Source: Sporosarcina highlanderae (GTDB taxonomy: Bacteria > Bacillota > Bacilli > Bacillales_A > Planococcaceae). From it: DNA of 64,000 nt. The stretch covers positions 205,277 through 269,276 of the forward strand of contig NZ_JAROCC010000005.1 of assembly GCF_030433715.1 (NCBI RefSeq), written 5' to 3'. The translations under genes and the position numbers were made by a program. Position 1 is the stretch's first letter. Every line of letters starts with the position of its first letter. Positions 23,863 through 33,572 of this stretch are shown here, in pieces. The notes beneath the pieces are model-generated. The model worked only from the letters and a program-made list of their open reading frames with translations. It ran no database searches and was not told the DNA's origin.

Positions 23863-23900
23863 TCGCTTTTCCTCCGCATTCTGTAGATGACTGTAGAAAA

Positions 23901-23929
23901 TAGTTTGTCCTCAGTCTTGCAGAATATGC
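23901..23929 (-). promoter_or_regulatory. Probable sigma-F/sigma-G promoter of sigG
   Basis: On the minus strand GCATA, a 14-base spacer, then GGACAAACTA. The -10 fits the sigma-F form GGnnAnAHTR exactly and the -35 fits GYATA; the spacer is one base under the usual 15. Forespore-type recognition fits the known control of sigG. Confidence 0.65.
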
Positions 23930-23955
23930 GAAATTCGATTCTCCAATTTCAACCA

Positions 23956-24669
23956 TTAGGCAATCGGATGATTCAATCTATCCCGTAATTCCGAGATGAT
24001 TTTCTTTTCAAGACGTGATATATAGGATTGCGAAATACCCAGTAATTCCGCTACTTCCTTCTGCGTCATTTCTAAATGGCCGGTTAATCCGAAGCGACAT
24101 TCCATAATATATCGTTCTCTTTCGTCCAATGTACTAATTGCCTCAATCATATGTTGTCTTTCTAATTTTTTTTCTACATCATCAATAATAATATGTTCAT
24201 CCGTGCCCAATATATCAGAAAGCAATAATTCATTCCCGTCGGCGTCTGAATTAAGTGGTTCATCAAAGGAAATTTCCGATCTTGTCCGGTTTGTTTTACG
24301 TAAATGCATTAAAATTTCATTTTCAATACAACGTGAAGCATATGTTGCTAATTTTATATTGCGATCGCTTTTAAATGTTTCGATCGCTTTTATAAGTCCA
24401 ATTGTGCCAATACTAATCAAATCTTCAATATGTGTATTCGTATTATCAAATCGTCTTGCGATATAAACGACAAGTCTTAAATTCTTTTCGATGAGCGTAT
24501 CTCTAGCATCCATGTCACCTTCCATAAATGCTCTAATTGCCTTAGCCTCTTCTTCTCTTGTTAAAGGTTTTGGCAGTGATTCGTGTCCCCCAATATAATA
24601 TGTGCCACTTTTTCTTCTTGAAAAAAAGCTTTTGATAATTGATAACCAATTTTTCATTTTATGCCACAT
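23956..24669 (-). CDS. sigE: RNA polymerase sigma-E factor precursor (early mother cell)
   Basis: Made as inactive pro-sigma-E and cleaved by SpoIIGA. The 237-residue protein has an N-terminal pro-sequence with an amphipathic helix and the cleavage-site region [13 protein letters not shown] near residue 25. Region 2 contains [17 protein letters not shown] and [15 protein letters not shown], and region 4 ends with [19 protein letters not shown]. It overlaps spoIIGA by 11 bases. Confidence 0.97.
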   Translation of the reverse strand: MWHKMKNWLSIIKSFFSRRKSGTYYIGGHESLPKPLTREEEAKAIRAFMEGDMDARDTLIEKNLRLVVYIARRFDNTNTHIEDLISIGTIGLIKAIETFKSDRNIKLATYASRCIENEILMHLRKTNRTRSEISFDEPLNSDADGNELLLSDILGTDEHIIIDDVEKKLERQHMIEAISTLDERERYIMECRFGLTGHLEMTQKEVAELLGISQSYISRLEKKIISELRDRLNHPIA

Positions 24670-25513
24670 GATCTGTTCCCCTTTCTTCCGTTATTGATTC
24701 CAATGCGGAGGCATGCAAAATGGCAGCTGCGCCTTCGGGATAACGATTATCTTCCTTTGTAAGAACGATATAGCCTGTTGGCAACTCACTTCCTTTCCCG
24801 ATGACCCATTGGTCGAATTTAAAACCAACTGCCCAGGAAGCACCCTGCACCGTTTGAAGCCGAATAAGACGTGCATTTTTTTGGTACTGTTTCGGGATCT
24901 TAGAAAGTTGATGCATGTCTTTTGTGTTCCATGTATGCAAAGGCTCTATAAGCTCCTTGGGTATAATTGACTCAACAGCTTCGAATGATATGAAGTGAAC
25001 AGCTTCTCCTGTCAACGGTTCAACACATCGATTTCCTGTATCAATGAAGACTTGAATTTGTGTAGTCCCTCCCCAAATTGATAAAACCGAATCGAATGAA
25101 TACGACGACATTTGACGGGCAGTTCTTACATCCAACCATTTTGTTTTTAATAAATATAAGGATATATACGCTACTAGTGCACATACAAAGACTGTTGCCT
25201 TTGCATTGGAAAACATGAATCTGTCAGTGAATACGGTTAGTACTCCTCCCGCGAAAAGAGCTCCTATGAGAACAAGGATTGAAGGACCTTTCCAAGCCTT
25301 AAATGAGATTCCAAAGGCACATATGACCATTCCCAAAAAAGCGATTACAATTGCGAGTGGGGAGTTAGGGAAAAGTGTAACTGGGAATGCTCCGACGAAC
25401 GAAGCGAGTAAAAGGCGCTTCGAGGTTGTCTGCGACTTGGCCATTCGATTGGCGAAAGATAGAATCGCGTAGTTGAATACCATATTAATGCCAATAATGA
25501 TTTCGCCATACAT
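24659..25513 (-). CDS. spoIIGA: Sporulation sigma-E factor processing peptidase SpoIIGA
   Basis: Membrane aspartic protease that cleaves pro-sigma-E in the mother cell. The 284-residue protein has five hydrophobic segments in the first 125 residues and a C-terminal protease domain with [14 protein letters not shown], where Asp158 is the catalytic residue. Start follows AAGGAGGG. Upstream DNA carries two Spo0A-box-like sequences. Confidence 0.95.
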   Translation of the reverse strand: MYGEIIIGINMVFNYAILSFANRMAKSQTTSKRLLLASFVGAFPVTLFPNSPLAIVIAFLGMVICAFGISFKAWKGPSILVLIGALFAGGVLTVFTDRFMFSNAKATVFVCALVAYISLYLLKTKWLDVRTARQMSSYSFDSVLSIWGGTTQIQVFIDTGNRCVEPLTGEAVHFISFEAVESIIPKELIEPLHTWNTKDMHQLSKIPKQYQKNARLIRLQTVQGASWAVGFKFDQWVIGKGSELPTGYIVLTKEDNRYPEGAAAILHASALESITEERGTDHVA

Positions 25514-25559
25514 CAGCCCACCCTCCTTGAACGTAAGGATAACACTCTAATTCTGCAAT

Positions 25560-25602
25560 GTTTGTCGGAATGAGGAGGAATTTTGAGTAAAAATACGACA
25601 AA
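25560..25602 (-). promoter_or_regulatory. Possible Spo0A boxes upstream of spoIIGA
   Basis: TTTGTCGTA (minus strand, about 25594-25602) and TTTGTCGGAA (plus strand, about 25561-25570) each differ from the TTGTCGAA-type Spo0A box by one or two bases. The spoIIG operon is a known direct Spo0A target. No confident -10/-35 pair was found. Confidence 0.4.
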
Positions 25603-25606
25603 AACC

Positions 25607-25736
25607 GTTGCTTTCCGTTCCGGGCTGACGCTTTCCGGGGGGCGGGCGGTGAGCCTCCTCGGTCGCTACGCGACACTGCGGGGTCTCACCTGTCCCGCTA
25701 ATCCCCCAGGAGTCGCCGCCCTCCACTTCAAGCAAC
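25607..25736. repeat. Long imperfect inverted-repeat element, copy B
   Basis: A 130-bp GC-rich element between spoIIGA and the ftsZ terminator, related to copy A (5536-5663). It shares GTTGCTT at one end, AAGCAAC at the other, GACGCTTTCCGGGGGG on the left and GGAGTCGCCGCC on the right. The middle differs from copy A. With the terminator it fills the 25514-25826 gap, which has no gene. Confidence 0.9.
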
Positions 25737-25772
25737 TGGAGCATCCCAGCACAAATCAAATTTGATATAAAT

Positions 25773-25813
25773 AAAAAAATCCCCGGCTTGTCCATTTGGA
25801 CGGCCGGGGAATT
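25773..25813 (-). terminator. Terminator of the dcw cluster after ftsZ
   Basis: On the minus strand CCCCGGCcGTCC pairs with GGACaaGCCGGGG, followed by a run of T. Strong GC stem. Confidence 0.92.
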
Positions 25814-25826
25814 TATATTCATTTTA

Positions 25827-26993
25827 TTACCTTCTTTGACGATTGCGTAGGAATGTTGGAATGTCCAATGCATCATCCTGTTGGTTGCTTGATTGTTGCC
25901 TTGACATTTCAGGTTGATGGTATTGTTGTTGTGGCTCTTCTCTACGTGAATGCATTGTTGATACAGGTTGTTGTTGCTGTTCACGTTGACGTGTTGCGCC
26001 GAATCCTGGGTTTCTTGTCGCCTTTGAAGGGCTTAACTGTTCTTCATTGAATCCAGTAGCAATTACCGTTACAACAATTTCATCCTTCAAACTATCATTG
26101 ATGACGGAACCGAAGATCATGTTAACATCTTCATCTGAAGCGGAAGCGACAATATCTGCAGCCTCTTGAACTTCGAATAGACTTAGGTTGGAACCGCCTG
26201 TTATATTCATCAATACACCTTTTGCTCCATCAATTGATGTTTCCAATAGTGGACTTGAAATTGCTTTTTTAGCAGCTTCTGCAGCCCGGTTTTCACCAGT
26301 GGACATACCGATACCCATAAGTGCAGATCCTTTATTCGACATGATTGTTTTCACGTCAGCGAAGTCCAAGTTGATCAGTCCAGGTACTGCAATCAGATCC
26401 GAAATACCTTGAACCCCTTGTCTAAGTACATTGTCAGCTTCACGGAAAGCTTCCAACATTGGAGTGTTCTTATCGACAATTTCGAGAAGCTTATCATTAG
26501 GAATCACAATTAGCGTATCGACCGATTCTTTCATCGCTGCGATTCCACCAATTGCTTGTGTTTGACGCTTACGACCTTCAAAAGTGAATGGACGTGTTAC
26601 AACACCAACAGTCAGTGCTCCAAGATCTTTTGCCACCTGAGCGATGACAGGAGCCGCACCTGTTCCAGTTCCGCCTCCCATTCCAGCTGTTACGAAAACC
26701 ATATCAGCCCCGCGAAGAGCTTCTTCAATTTGCTCACGGCTTTCTTCCGCTGCCTTCTTCCCTACTTCAGGGTTTGCTCCGGCACCAAGTCCGCGAGTCA
26801 ATTTAGCTCCAATTTGCAATTTCACTTCAGCCAATGATAAGTTCAAGGCTTGGGCATCAGTGTTAACTGCAATGAATTCTACACCTTGCACTCCATGTTC
26901 TATCATCCGATTAACAGCATTGTTGCCTCCACCACCGACACCAATTACCTTAATTACTGCAAGTGCATCAACGTTCGTATCAAAATCCAGCAT
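25827..26993 (-). CDS. ftsZ: Cell division protein FtsZ
   Basis: Tubulin-like GTPase that forms the Z-ring. The ATG at 26993 follows AGGAGGAGAG and gives [20 protein letters not shown] and 388 residues. The signature GGGTGTG lies at 106-112, NVDFAD-type T7 residues appear as [10 protein letters not shown], and the C-terminal peptide DIPTFLRNR binds FtsA and SepF. A glutamine-rich linker precedes it. Confidence 0.98.
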   Translation of the reverse strand: MLDFDTNVDALAVIKVIGVGGGGNNAVNRMIEHGVQGVEFIAVNTDAQALNLSLAEVKLQIGAKLTRGLGAGANPEVGKKAAEESREQIEEALRGADMVFVTAGMGGGTGTGAAPVIAQVAKDLGALTVGVVTRPFTFEGRKRQTQAIGGIAAMKESVDTLIVIPNDKLLEIVDKNTPMLEAFREADNVLRQGVQGISDLIAVPGLINLDFADVKTIMSNKGSALMGIGMSTGENRAAEAAKKAISSPLLETSIDGAKGVLMNITGGSNLSLFEVQEAADIVASASDEDVNMIFGSVINDSLKDEIVVTVIATGFNEEQLSPSKATRNPGFGATRQREQQQQPVSTMHSRREEPQQQYHQPEMSRQQSSNQQDDALDIPTFLRNRQRR

Positions 26994-27032
26994 TGTCTCT
27001 CCTCCTAATCCCAATCAGACCGTTTTTTTGGG

Positions 27033-28316
27033 TCATTCAAAAAATCCATCGAAAAATTTCTTAGTCTTGCTCATAAAGCTTGATTTTTTCTCTTTTGTTT
27101 GAACAGTAGCCTTCTTTTTTGGTGATGAAGGATAATCCATGTCACTATGAGCTGCTGCAGTTTGAGATTCTGCTGAAATACCAAAATAGGAATCTTCCAT
27201 ATTAGCATAACGGATAAGACCCACAGCAGTCGAATACATTGGTTCGCGGACACCGATATACTCAGGTGTATGGACGCGGACCCTTGTTTTCAGAACATGT
27301 CTTGCAAGCTGCAGAATCCCTTCAAGCTTGGTTGTCCCGCCAGTCAATACGACTCCTCCAGGCAAATCACGGATCCCCATTCGGTAAAGCTCCTCAAGCA
27401 CCAATTCGAATAATTCTTCCAATCGGACACCGATGATTTCCGATATGTATCTTTGACTATATTGGTCTTTTGAATCAGCACCAATGACAGGAACCTCAAA
27501 TAGCTCATCATCTGACGCATCATCATAAAAGGCATGTCCAAATTGATGCTTAATCTTCCTAGCTTGCTCAGTAGGAGTCTTTAAAATAATGGACAAGTCT
27601 TTTGTAATATGGTCTCCTCCAACTGGAATTACTGCGGTCGAAATGAAACGGTTATCACCGAAAACGGCGATAGTTGTGGAACCTCCACCAATGTCGATGA
27701 AAGCCGTGCCATGATTCATCTCATCTTCAGTTAAGGCAAATGTACCTGACGCCAAAGGCTGAAGATAAATTTCACGTATCACAAGTCCTGCCCTTTCAAC
27801 GCATCGTAAAATATTATGCACTAATGTTTTGGAAGTAGTAATCAGTGTACCATCCAACTCAAGACGAACACCAATCATCCCACGCGGGTCTTTAATCTCA
27901 TCATAGTCATCAACGATGAATTGTTTCGGGATGATATTGACAATCTCCCGATCTGGTGGAACCGACATGACCTGAGCAGATTTCATAACACGACCCAAAT
28001 CATCATCCGTAATTTCCCTATTCTCGGAATTTACGGCGACAACACCTTTGACGTCCTGTAAATGAACGCCGTTAGCGGGAACACCTAAAATGACTTCCCG
28101 AATTTGCATTCCCGTCATCCGCTCGGCTTGTTCCACCGCTTTTCGGATTGACTGGACGGTTGCATCTATGTCGATTATCGTCCCTTTTCGAATTCCAGCT
28201 GACTGGACGTTACCAACTCCGATTACATGGAGGGATCCGTTATCTACTTCGCCAATCAGTACTTTGACTGACGAAGATCCTATATCAAGTGAAACGTAAG
28301 TTGTAGATTGATTCAA
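27033..28316 (-). CDS. ftsA: Cell division protein FtsA
   Basis: Actin-like protein that tethers FtsZ to the membrane. The 427-residue protein starts with [17 protein letters not shown] (phosphate 1), has [12 protein letters not shown] (phosphate 2) and [15 protein letters not shown] (adenosine), and ends in an amphipathic helix [12 protein letters not shown] probable promoter lies upstream. Confidence 0.97.
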   Translation of the reverse strand: MNQSTTYVSLDIGSSSVKVLIGEVDNGSLHVIGVGNVQSAGIRKGTIIDIDATVQSIRKAVEQAERMTGMQIREVILGVPANGVHLQDVKGVVAVNSENREITDDDLGRVMKSAQVMSVPPDREIVNIIPKQFIVDDYDEIKDPRGMIGVRLELDGTLITTSKTLVHNILRCVERAGLVIREIYLQPLASGTFALTEDEMNHGTAFIDIGGGSTTIAVFGDNRFISTAVIPVGGDHITKDLSIILKTPTEQARKIKHQFGHAFYDDASDDELFEVPVIGADSKDQYSQRYISEIIGVRLEELFELVLEELYRMGIRDLPGGVVLTGGTTKLEGILQLARHVLKTRVRVHTPEYIGVREPMYSTAVGLIRYANMEDSYFGISAESQTAAAHSDMDYPSSPKKKATVQTKEKKSSFMSKTKKFFDGFFE

Positions 28317-28350
28317 TTCCCGGCACCTCCCATTGCTATCCTTATCTTAC

Positions 28351-28379
28351 ATTCTATTGTATTAGAGTCATATTGTCTA
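28351..28379 (-). promoter_or_regulatory. Possible sigma-A promoter of ftsA-ftsZ
   Basis: TAGACA, 17-base spacer, TAGAAT on the minus strand, about 35 bases upstream of the ftsA start. Each hexamer departs from consensus by one or two bases. Confidence 0.5.
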
Positions 28380-28410
28380 AATATTTTCGCCATCTTCTCC
28401 TCAATTCCTT

Positions 28411-28782
28411 TCATTCCTGAAATTTCTTTTCAGAAACCTTTCCTCGATCTGACCATTTCGTTAGCAATATCCTTCTTATGACTGCAATATTTTGGAAAAG
28501 CCTTACCCCAAATGCAAATACTGCTGCCAAATATAGATCTACTCCCAAATGCACGCCAAGGAAAGCCAAACCGGCAGCAAGCGCGATATTAAAGAAGAAG
28601 CCTGAAATGAAAACCTTATCATCATAAATTTGTTGAAGATAGGCCCTTATGCCACCGAATAATGTATCCAGTGCGGCCAATACAGCTATTGATAAATAAT
28701 TACTATAAAGTTGTGGAATTTGAATATCTGATAACAGACCAAGCGAAACTCCAAGTATTAAGCCAAGCAACGGCAACCACAT
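28411..28782 (-). CDS. sbp: Small basic protein Sbp (DUF1290)
   Basis: Membrane protein of unknown function, constant neighbour of ftsA in Bacillales. The 123 residues contain three hydrophobic segments with AALDTLFGGIRAYLQQIYDDKVF and FGVRLFQNIAVIRR. It starts 2 bases after the ylxX stop. Confidence 0.9.
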   Translation of the reverse strand: MWLPLLGLILGVSLGLLSDIQIPQLYSNYLSIAVLAALDTLFGGIRAYLQQIYDDKVFISGFFFNIALAAGLAFLGVHLGVDLYLAAVFAFGVRLFQNIAVIRRILLTKWSDRGKVSEKKFQE

Positions 28783-28784
28783 TG

Positions 28785-29504
28785 TTATTCCCCTTTCGGC
28801 AGTTCCTGCAAATACAGATTTTCAAATTTTTCTGGCCATCCACGCATAGATACGTCATTCATTGGTTTACTAATATCTAAAACTAAATTATCAAGATAAA
28901 AATCATCATGAATGGAGGAGGCCAATAAATAATTATAAAGTTTTTCACTTTCAGACAGTGTAGGTGAAATAATCTTAATCTTAAAGGGTGGTGTCGAAAC
29001 ATTAAGGCCATTTACAGACGTAAAACCATTTATGACCCTAATTGAGCTCATTACCGTATTCCGTTTACCGTCTATCTCCATGGCAATCCCTTTAAATCGG
29101 TTCACCTCGTTGACAAAACGTGTCAATAAATCTGATGAAATACTCGTGATTGGTATTCCATACGCTACACTTTCAGGTGATGGCTTGACTTCAATAACAA
29201 TGCCGGGCCCTGTAATATCCGTTGTCCCTGCTTTACGGTTTAATTTCTCGACCGTGTCATTTAATGCTTGCCCTGCACTTGACTCACTGAGTGACTTATA
29301 CGTGGATATTGTGTTGTCCAATTCCCGGATTTCTGATAAAAGCTCTGAATGAAGTTTCTTTTCCTCTGCCAACTCTTGTCGAATTGCCCATATATCCCTC
29401 GTATCACGTATCTTAGGATTTTTCACTGAATTATACTGAACAGCAATCATGAATCCAATTAACAGAAGGATAAGAGTGAATTTCCAATTGATCGCCTTCT
29501 TCAC
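28785..29504 (-). CDS. ylxX: DUF881 protein YlxX
   Basis: Single-pass membrane protein of the division cluster, of unknown function. The 239 residues have an N-terminal membrane segment, a coiled coil (about 45-90) and the DUF881 domain with GPGIVIEVKPS, VNEVNRFKGIAMEIDGKR and MSSIRVINGFTSVNG. Paralogue of the next gene, ylxW. Confidence 0.9.
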   Translation of the reverse strand: MKKAINWKFTLILLLIGFMIAVQYNSVKNPKIRDTRDIWAIRQELAEEKKLHSELLSEIRELDNTISTYKSLSESSAGQALNDTVEKLNRKAGTTDITGPGIVIEVKPSPESVAYGIPITSISSDLLTRFVNEVNRFKGIAMEIDGKRNTVMSSIRVINGFTSVNGLNVSTPPFKIKIISPTLSESEKLYNYLLASSIHDDFYLDNLVLDISKPMNDVSMRGWPEKFENLYLQELPKGE

Positions 29505-29533
29505 GGAACCCCCCTCCCTTTAAAGCAGTCAGT

Positions 29534-30253
29534 TTACGATTCATCCCTTAATGCAGGCAGTTTTAGCTCTTTCAACTGTTCAAGGGTTACTACAATATTA
29601 TCGTGGACCAGACTATCAATTACTCCGCCAGTGAGATTCAACGATGGAGATAAGATTTCCGGATCTCCAATTGCTTCTACTACAAAAGGTGCAGGAAACG
29701 TTCGACCGTCAATAGTAATGACGGGGCCTGTACATTTTATATATGAATTAGAAGATATTCTTTGGCCATTAATGGAGATGCCCTGTGCACCGGATATTTT
29801 CAATTCGTTTACCACCCGAAGAACATGGCTCTCATGCACAATATAGTCATTGGGATTTTGTTCAACAGGATCATAATCCCCGTCTTTCAATGTAACACGG
29901 ACGCCTGGACCAACTGCCGGAATAACCCCTAAGAGTAAACGAAGATCTTTTGCTTCGTTTACAAGCTCTGCATGATTCTCTTCGCTCCTCAAGAAAGATT
30001 GTTCAAATTCACGGATTTCAGCTTGTTTAGATCGAATTTCATCGGCTAATTCCTTATTTCTTTCCTTTTGGACGATCAGATCCGCACGATATTGTTCTTC
30101 CTCTTGGAATGTGGGTGACGGCGCTGTCTCTCCACTGTCTTTCCCCAAAGTGCGATAAGAAAATGCGAAAATAAATCCAAGGACCAAAAAGACAAGTGAG
30201 TACAAAATATACCTGCCTTTATTTTTATTTTCCTCATTCATTTTCTTCGCCAT
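29534..30253 (-). CDS. ylxW: DUF881 protein YlxW
   Basis: Same architecture as ylxX: one membrane segment (about 14-32), a coiled coil (55-105) and the DUF881 domain with AVGPGVRVTLKDGDY, VNELKISGAQGISINGQRI and PFVVEAIGDPEIL. The ATG overlaps the end of divIB by 20 bases, with AAGG inside divIB as ribosome site. Function unknown. Confidence 0.9.
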   Translation of the reverse strand: MAKKMNEENKNKGRYILYSLVFLVLGFIFAFSYRTLGKDSGETAPSPTFQEEEQYRADLIVQKERNKELADEIRSKQAEIREFEQSFLRSEENHAELVNEAKDLRLLLGVIPAVGPGVRVTLKDGDYDPVEQNPNDYIVHESHVLRVVNELKISGAQGISINGQRISSNSYIKCTGPVITIDGRTFPAPFVVEAIGDPEILSPSLNLTGGVIDSLVHDNIVVTLEQLKELKLPALRDES

Positions 30254-31046
30254 CTACATCACCTTCTCCTTCTCCTTCCCCCTCCATTTCCAATTCCTTC
30301 TCCTGACCGTAAATTTTGTTAAAGGGAGAAAAATATGTACCAACCTCCATGTCGATTATACCTTTTTCCATGTCCTCTAATTGAGATGTAATTTCTGGAT
30401 AATAATCCATTTTCTCTGCGAAAGTTGGAATGATTGCATGGACTTCAAAACCATCATCCATAAAGGCCGTTATTGTATCGGGGTTTTCCTCAGTTCCAGT
30501 ATAAATAATTTCAGAGATCAAATGCAGGACATCCTTGTCCATCTTCAATAATTGTTTCGTCAGCTTTTTCCTTAAGTCGGGCTTGTCCACATGATTCAAT
30601 ATAGGGACATTCGGATAATTGATATCACTTGAAATTAGTTCGCCATTTTCAAGCAATAAATCAAAATTACCATCATTCTCCATATAGGCAACCATTTTCC
30701 ACTCGGTTATGGAAATTTCAACATCCCTTAACAGTTTTCTTGTTACGGATACTTTACTGACGCCTTCGATTTTTAAAAGTTCTTTCTCAACTTCTTTTGT
30801 GACGAATCCCCAATACGAACTACCGATTGGAATACCACTCTTTTCGAAGTAAAACTCGTCATCATACAGTTGCGCACCATGGATTTCTATTGCACCGACT
30901 TTACTGAATGGAGATTGAAAGTATAGTAGCACAAGGAGGGCTATACAGAATACGGCAATAATGAAAATGAACTTTTTATTCGTTTTCCTACGCCGTTTTT
31001 CACGCATGGATGGTATGCGTTCTTCGATGTCGATCACTTTATCCAT
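30234..31046 (-). CDS. divIB: Cell division protein DivIB (FtsQ family)
   Basis: Divisome protein that works with FtsL and DivIC. The 270-residue protein has a basic cytoplasmic start, one membrane helix (about 26-45), a POTRA domain (about 50-120: VGAIEIHGAQLYDD and IEGVSKVSVTRKL) and the FtsQ core. The C-terminus is a Glu/Gly tail with repeated EG. It starts 17 bases after the SEDS gene; murG and murB are missing from this junction. Confidence 0.92.
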   Translation of the reverse strand: MDKVIDIEERIPSMREKRRRKTNKKFIFIIAVFCIALLVLLYFQSPFSKVGAIEIHGAQLYDDEFYFEKSGIPIGSSYWGFVTKEVEKELLKIEGVSKVSVTRKLLRDVEISITEWKMVAYMENDGNFDLLLENGELISSDINYPNVPILNHVDKPDLRKKLTKQLLKMDKDVLHLISEIIYTGTEENPDTITAFMDDGFEVHAIIPTFAEKMDYYPEITSQLEDMEKGIIDMEVGTYFSPFNKIYGQEKELEMEGEGEGEGDVDGEENE

Positions 31047-31063
31047 ATGGTAGCCCTCCCTTC

Positions 31064-32152
31064 CTAAGTTTTTCTATAAAATGCGAAGTGTAAAATAGTC
31101 CCTACTGCCATCCAGGTCGTAAGCAATGAAGAACCCCCATAACTGATGAAGGGTAATGTCACGCCGGTTACAGGCAATAATCCGGAGACAACTCCGACGT
31201 TAAGGAACGTTTGAAATATTATCATAGAAGCCATTCCAGCGGTTATTAAAAATGCTTTGTAATCATACGTACGTATCGCAATTCCAAATGCCGAAAACAA
31301 CAATACCAAGAATAGCAACAGAATGGAAGTCGCCCCGATAAAACCCGTTTCCTCGGCAATGATCGAAAATATGAAATCATTTTGCGGTTCCGGTAAATAT
31401 AGGTACTTTTGTCGACTGTTTCCATACCCGTGACCAAATAATCCACCTGGCGCTATGGCAAATAAGGACTGGATTCCTTGAAAACCTTTCCCAAGGGGAT
31501 CATTCCACGGATCGATATACGATTTAATACGATCAATCCGATATGGAGCTGAAATAATCAAGGCAACAAAAGCTCCCACTCCAGTCATACCTAATACGGC
31601 AAAAAAGGACAAAGGATAACCTGCAAGGAATAGGATGACAAACGCTGAAACAATCATAATCACCGTTGAGCCAAGATCCGGTTGCAACATGATTAATCCT
31701 GCTGGCAATAGAATTAGTACAAAATGGTTCAACCTGAAGGGACTTCTTCCTGCGGAGTTTTTTACACTACAGGCAAGTTTTCCGATAAGGGCAACTTTGA
31801 CAAACTCTGCTGGCTGTATGCTGAATGGACCAAGGGCAATCCAGCTTTGCGAACCGTTCCTGACTGCACCAATCCCCGGAATCATAACTGCAACTAACAA
31901 GATAATTGTTATGTAATAAAAGGCAGTCCAGAAAGATTCATGGGAAACCCACTTTCCTTTCATTAACATTAGGGCGACAAAAATCGATATTCCCATGTAA
32001 ATTCCTTGTTTTACTATGAACGGGGGTGAATCCGCATAATGAATTTGTCCCCAATATGATCCAGCAGAGTGGACGAAGACCAATCCGATAAGTGATAACG
32101 ATACTGCCGATATGATGAAGGCAGCTTTCAATTTCTGATCCAGTGAACGCAT
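31064..32152 (-). CDS. SEDS peptidoglycan polymerase, SpoVE/FtsW type
   Basis: Polymerises lipid II with a partner class B PBP at septa or in the spore. The 362-residue protein has about ten membrane segments and the family motifs GSQSWIALGPFSIQPAEFVK, LQPDLGSTVI and LPFISYGGSSLL. Position in the dcw cluster is that of B. subtilis spoVE; sequence alone does not separate spoVE from ftsW. Confidence 0.92.
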   Translation of the reverse strand: MRSLDQKLKAAFIISAVSLSLIGLVFVHSAGSYWGQIHYADSPPFIVKQGIYMGISIFVALMLMKGKWVSHESFWTAFYYITIILLVAVMIPGIGAVRNGSQSWIALGPFSIQPAEFVKVALIGKLACSVKNSAGRSPFRLNHFVLILLPAGLIMLQPDLGSTVIMIVSAFVILFLAGYPLSFFAVLGMTGVGAFVALIISAPYRIDRIKSYIDPWNDPLGKGFQGIQSLFAIAPGGLFGHGYGNSRQKYLYLPEPQNDFIFSIIAEETGFIGATSILLLFLVLLFSAFGIAIRTYDYKAFLITAGMASMIIFQTFLNVGVVSGLLPVTGVTLPFISYGGSSLLTTWMAVGTILHFAFYRKT

Positions 32153-32222
32153 CCTTCCGTCTTAGTGTTAAATGTGAGCAGTTGCTTTCCGATCCAGGCC
32201 ACATAAAAGCATTCTATTTGGC

Positions 32223-33572
32223 TTACAAGTTGTCGATTGCATTTATAAATGCATCTCCGCGTTCTTCGAAGTTAGGGTATTGGTCCCAACTTGCGCAGGC
32301 TGGCGAAAGTAGGATTTGATCTCCTTCAAGGGAAATGCCAAAAGCTCCTTGTACTGCTTCGTCCATCGTTTCCGCTTTTTTGACGTAAGGGACACCGCAG
32401 GATTTCGCAAATTCAATTAAACGGTTCCCGGTCTCGCCTAAAGCAAAAAGTGCGTTTACCCTATCCATGTATGGTCGCAGTTCTTCGAAAGAATGTCCTC
32501 TGTCCAATCCACCCGCTATTAAAATTACAGGAGGCTGAAACGAGGAAAGAGCACTTTTCGTCGCTAATGTATTTGTGGCTTTTGAATCGTTATAAAATGT
32601 TCGGCCCTTAAGTTCTTTCACGAATTGCATCCGATGTCGTACACCTGTGAATGAACTTAATACATTCTCGATTGATTCTTTATCGCAATTCATTAAGATT
32701 GCCGATGCAGTTGCTGCTAAAATATTTTCCAAATTATGCTGACCTAAGAGCTTTATGATAGATCGGTTAATAAAAGGTTCACCTTGCCAATAAATCATCT
32801 CTTCATCGGCGGAAATTCCATCCGCCGTTCTTCCTTTTAGGGAAAAAGGGATCTTTGTTGCAGCTGATCGTTCTACATACGGGAGTAATTCCGGTTGGTC
32901 AGCATTGTAAATGAAGAAATCATCTTTTGTCTGATTCGTTGCTACTTTTGACTTTGCGATGGCATATTCTTTAGACGTTCCATGATAGTCAATATGGGCT
33001 TCGTATAAATTTGTCCAAACGGATATTCTTGGACGGAATTTTTCTGTCCCGGCTAACTGAAATGACGATACTTCCATAACAATGACCTCATCAGCGGTTG
33101 CTGCGTCAGCCACTGTACATGCCACAGTTCCGATATTTCCCGCAATCAGTGGTTTCTTCCCACCTATATTCAAAATATGATAGAGAAGGGTTGTTGTTGT
33201 TGTTTTTCCGTTGGAGCCGGTGATTGCAATAATAGGAGCCTTACTAACCAAGTAAGCTAATTCGATTTCAGTCCAAATCGGTATGTCTTTCTTGATGGCT
33301 TGTTGAAGAACCTTATTTTTGTAAGGAATCCCTGGGTTTTTCACTATGAAATCAAAGCCTTCATCCAAGATTCCTTCGGGATGTCCACCGCAGATAACGT
33401 TTATACCGTTTGCACGTAGAGCATGAGCTTCTTTGTTTCCTTCTTCAGGTGAGAAATCATTAACAAGAACATTTGCACCGAGGGAATGTAACAAATCAGC
33501 AGCCGCATAGCCACTTTTAGCAAGACCAAGCACAAGCACTTTCTTTCCTTTAAACTGATTCCGAATTTCCAC
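32223..33572 (-). CDS. murD: UDP-N-acetylmuramoylalanine-D-glutamate ligase
   Basis: Adds D-Glu to UDP-MurNAc-L-Ala. The 449-residue protein has an N-terminal Rossmann domain (VLVLGLAKSGYAAADLL), the P-loop AITGSNGKTTTT, NLYEAHIDYHGT, and the C-terminal FYNDSKATN and LIAGGLDRGHSF. It starts one base after the mraY stop. Confidence 0.97.
   Translation of the reverse strand: MEIRNQFKGKKVLVLGLAKSGYAAADLLHSLGANVLVNDFSPEEGNKEAHALRANGINVICGGHPEGILDEGFDFIVKNPGIPYKNKVLQQAIKKDIPIWTEIELAYLVSKAPIIAITGSNGKTTTTTLLYHILNIGGKKPLIAGNIGTVACTVADAATADEVIVMEVSSFQLAGTEKFRPRISVWTNLYEAHIDYHGTSKEYAIAKSKVATNQTKDDFFIYNADQPELLPYVERSAATKIPFSLKGRTADGISADEEMIYWQGEPFINRSIIKLLGQHNLENILAATASAILMNCDKESIENVLSSFTGVRHRMQFVKELKGRTFYNDSKATNTLATKSALSSFQPPVILIAGGLDRGHSFEELRPYMDRVNALFALGETGNRLIEFAKSCGVPYVKKAETMDEAVQGAFGISLEGDQILLSPACASWDQYPNFEERGDAFINAIDNL

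Noticed and set aside
25583..25765. Open frame through repeat copy B (and similar ones at 5433-5761)
   Set aside because: The GC-rich repeat lacks stops by composition; no ribosome site, and the frames are not conserved between copies A and B.
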